From a virus: a stretch of DNA of 38,534 bases. A program made the position numbers and the translations under genes. A model generated the notes under the pieces. It had not been told where the DNA came from, searched no databases, and saw only the letters and a program-made list of their open reading frames with translations. The stretch is from IMG/VR virus record IMGVR_UViG_3300031951_000489, positions 1 through 38,534 of that record; one strand, written 5' to 3'. Below, in pieces: positions 36,892-38,534 of the stretch; the stretch's first letter is position 1, and each line of letters starts with the position of its first letter.

Positions 36892-38534
36892 TGTCATCTA
36901 CACAACAGTTAATACTTGGCGAAGGCGCTGGTGGTGCGCCAGCAGGCTATCAGATCGAGCGCAGTCTGCGGTTCAACTCTGCAAATAGTACTTATCTGGA
37001 CAGGACTCCTGCGTCTGCTAGTAACCGTAAGACTTGGACTTGGAGTGGTTGGGTTAAGCGGAGTACGCTGGGAAATCAAGTTTTATTAGATGCTGGAACT
37101 GCACCTAACACATTTTTTCGTTTTGACACAAATGAAAAACTTGCGTTTGCGGATTACACATCAGGGCCAACATACAACATTGAACTTATAACAACTCAAG
37201 TATTCCGTGATTTTGGTGCGTGGGGGCACATAACTCTTGTTGTAGACACAACACAAGCAACTTCGTCTAATCGTGTAAAACTTTATTGGAATGGCTCTCA
37301 AATCACCGCATTTACAGTATCAACATATCCGTCTCAAAACTTTGATACAGGCTGGAACGCCGCAACTGCACACAGAATTGGTAGTTATCTAAGTAGCACA
37401 AATTTTTTCAACGGCTACCTCACCGAAATCAACTTCATTGACGGTCAAGCCCTAACCCCATCCTCATTCGGTCAGACCAACGCAAGCACAGGCGTATGGG
37501 AGCCAATCAAATACACAGGCACATACGGCACTAACGGGTTCTACCTCAAGTTTGCAGACAACTCCAACACAACTTCGACAACACTAGGCAAGGATTCATC
37601 CGGCAACGGTAATAACTGGACGCCTAGTGGATTCTCTGTCGCCGCTGGTGTTGGTAATGATAGCCTTGTAGACACGCCTACATCGTATGGTACAGACACA
37701 GGTGCTGGTGGTGAGGTGCGGGGGAATTACGCTACATGGAACCCACTTTCAAGAACTGCGTGCACAATAACAAATGGAAATTTACAAGCCGTAGGAGTCG
37801 GAGTAAATTACGATAACCTACCTGCTACTATCGCTTTCGATGCTGGTTCTTCTGATGGATTTTATTGGGAGTTTACTTCCATCACTAACGATTCTGACAC
37901 AATCCTCGGAATATGCGCAATAACTAATAGTGAATTAAATAAAGAAAACGCAACTTCTAATTTTGCAAACTCAGCAGATGGGTATGGTTATAGGGGAGAC
38001 GGACAAAAAACTAATTCTGGAAGTAACTCTTCTTACGGAAATTCATGGACTAATAATGATGTAATTGGAGTTGCCGTAAAGAGCGGAAAAATATGGTTTA
38101 GAAAAAATGGGGCATGGCAAGCAAGCGGAGACCCTGCGGCTGGTACTAATCAAGCGTTTTCAGGTATTTCTGGGCTGGTGTATCCAGTGGCAGGAATTAA
38201 CGGTACTCAAGGTTTTTATGTCAACTTCGGTCAAAGGGCTTTTAGGGACACCGCCCCATCAGGCTTTAAGGCACTCTGCACACAGAACCTGCCTCCCGTA
38301 ACCATAGGTGCTACTAGCACGACACAGGCGAATGATTACTTTAACACCGTGCTTTACACAGGCACAGGGTCTAGCCAAAGCATTACAGGCGTAGGATTCC
38401 AGCCTGACTTTGTGTGGATTAAAGAACGTAACGGTGCGGCTGACCACGGGTTATACGATGCGGTCAGGGGTGTTCAGAAGCAAATGGAATCAAACACCAT
38501 TACCGCAGAGAGTACCGAAACCACAGGTCTAACC
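36891..38534 (+). CDS. large tail fibre protein, N-terminal part (partial)
   Basis: 548 codons open to the right edge. Domains in order: a LamG/concanavalin-like sandwich ('RSLRFNSANSTYLDR', 'WTWSGWVKRS', 'GYLTEINFIDG', about residues 25-185), then a SPRY-like part ('GYGYRGDGQK', 'VIGVAVKSGKIWFRKNGAW', about 315-430), then the first of the repeated 'GFQPDFVWIKER' modules. Such proteins bind surface carbohydrates. The 3' end is probably the partial gene at 1-629. The start overlaps the stop before it (TAATG). Confidence 0.8.
   Translation, partial: MSSTQQLILGEGAGGAPAGYQIERSLRFNSANSTYLDRTPASASNRKTWTWSGWVKRSTLGNQVLLDAGTAPNTFFRFDTNEKLAFADYTSGPTYNIELITTQVFRDFGAWGHITLVVDTTQATSSNRVKLYWNGSQITAFTVSTYPSQNFDTGWNAATAHRIGSYLSSTNFFNGYLTEINFIDGQALTPSSFGQTNASTGVWEPIKYTGTYGTNGFYLKFADNSNTTSTTLGKDSSGNGNNWTPSGFSVAAGVGNDSLVDTPTSYGTDTGAGGEVRGNYATWNPLSRTACTITNGNLQAVGVGVNYDNLPATIAFDAGSSDGFYWEFTSITNDSDTILGICAITNSELNKENATSNFANSADGYGYRGDGQKTNSGSNSSYGNSWTNNDVIGVAVKSGKIWFRKNGAWQASGDPAAGTNQAFSGISGLVYPVAGINGTQGFYVNFGQRAFRDTAPSGFKALCTQNLPPVTIGATSTTQANDYFNTVLYTGTGSSQSITGVGFQPDFVWIKERNGAADHGLYDAVRGVQKQMESNTITAESTETTGLT

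Noticed and set aside
1-38534. Integrase, repressor, CRISPR array, tRNA genes
   Set aside because: I looked for them on both strands. No recombinase catalytic motif, spacer-repeat series or cloverleaf with a CCA end was seen.

Overview
The window is almost certainly one near-complete genome of a short-tailed (podovirus-type) double-stranded DNA phage. It is opened inside a long tail-fibre gene: the 5' part runs off the right end (36891-38534) and the 3' part enters at the left end (1-629). The structural genes have a podovirus layout: terminase, portal, scaffold-like protein, capsid, adaptor, nozzle-like protein, fibres and large internal virion proteins. There is no tape measure, sheath, integrase or repressor that I can recognise, so it looks strictly lytic. 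A Gram-negative host is suggested by Shine-Dalgarno starts, DnaA boxes of the TTATCCACA type and an M15 peptidase next to a 3TM holin, but the sequence does not identify the host.

Layout. Transcription diverges from a control region at about 23523-23984. Rightward (plus strand): small early-type genes and two methyltransferases (23985-25858), terminase large subunit (25855-27615), portal (28428-30059), a terminator plus promoter pair (30229-30292), scaffold-like protein and capsid (30968-32537), adaptor and nozzle-like genes (33643-36024), and fibres (36025-38534, then 1-2836). An acyl-carrier-protein / ketosynthase / GNAT-like cassette follows (3373-5201), then four large internal virion proteins (5201-10807), small basic proteins, a holin/peptidase lysis group (about 11365-13338), and a strong UUCG-loop terminator at 13773-13798. 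Leftward (minus strand): a truncated sliding clamp and small proteins (23522-21667), a likely origin with DnaA boxes (21151-21348), then an HNH protein, several tiny membrane proteins, a glycosyltransferase, a Red-like recombination set (YqaJ exonuclease, annealing-type protein, SSB-like protein, PD-(D/E)XK nuclease), a second glycosyltransferase and a PAPS-reductase-like protein ending at 13797.

How it may work. No DNA polymerase, primase or helicase is visible. The phage probably borrows the host replisome, perhaps through DnaA boxes and its own short beta-clamp, and processes concatemers with its recombination set. The most unusual part is the acyl cassette inside the virion block: an ACP with its serine intact and a short ketosynthase with Cys-His-Lys-His preserved, directly coupled to a GNAT-like protein. 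This suggests that the phage makes or diverts an acyl chain, either to alter host lipids or to acylate a protein.

Genes shorter than about 60 codons were added by reading the gaps, including two transmembrane microproteins of 24 and 29 residues, a 59-residue two-helix membrane protein and a Cys-rich secreted peptide.
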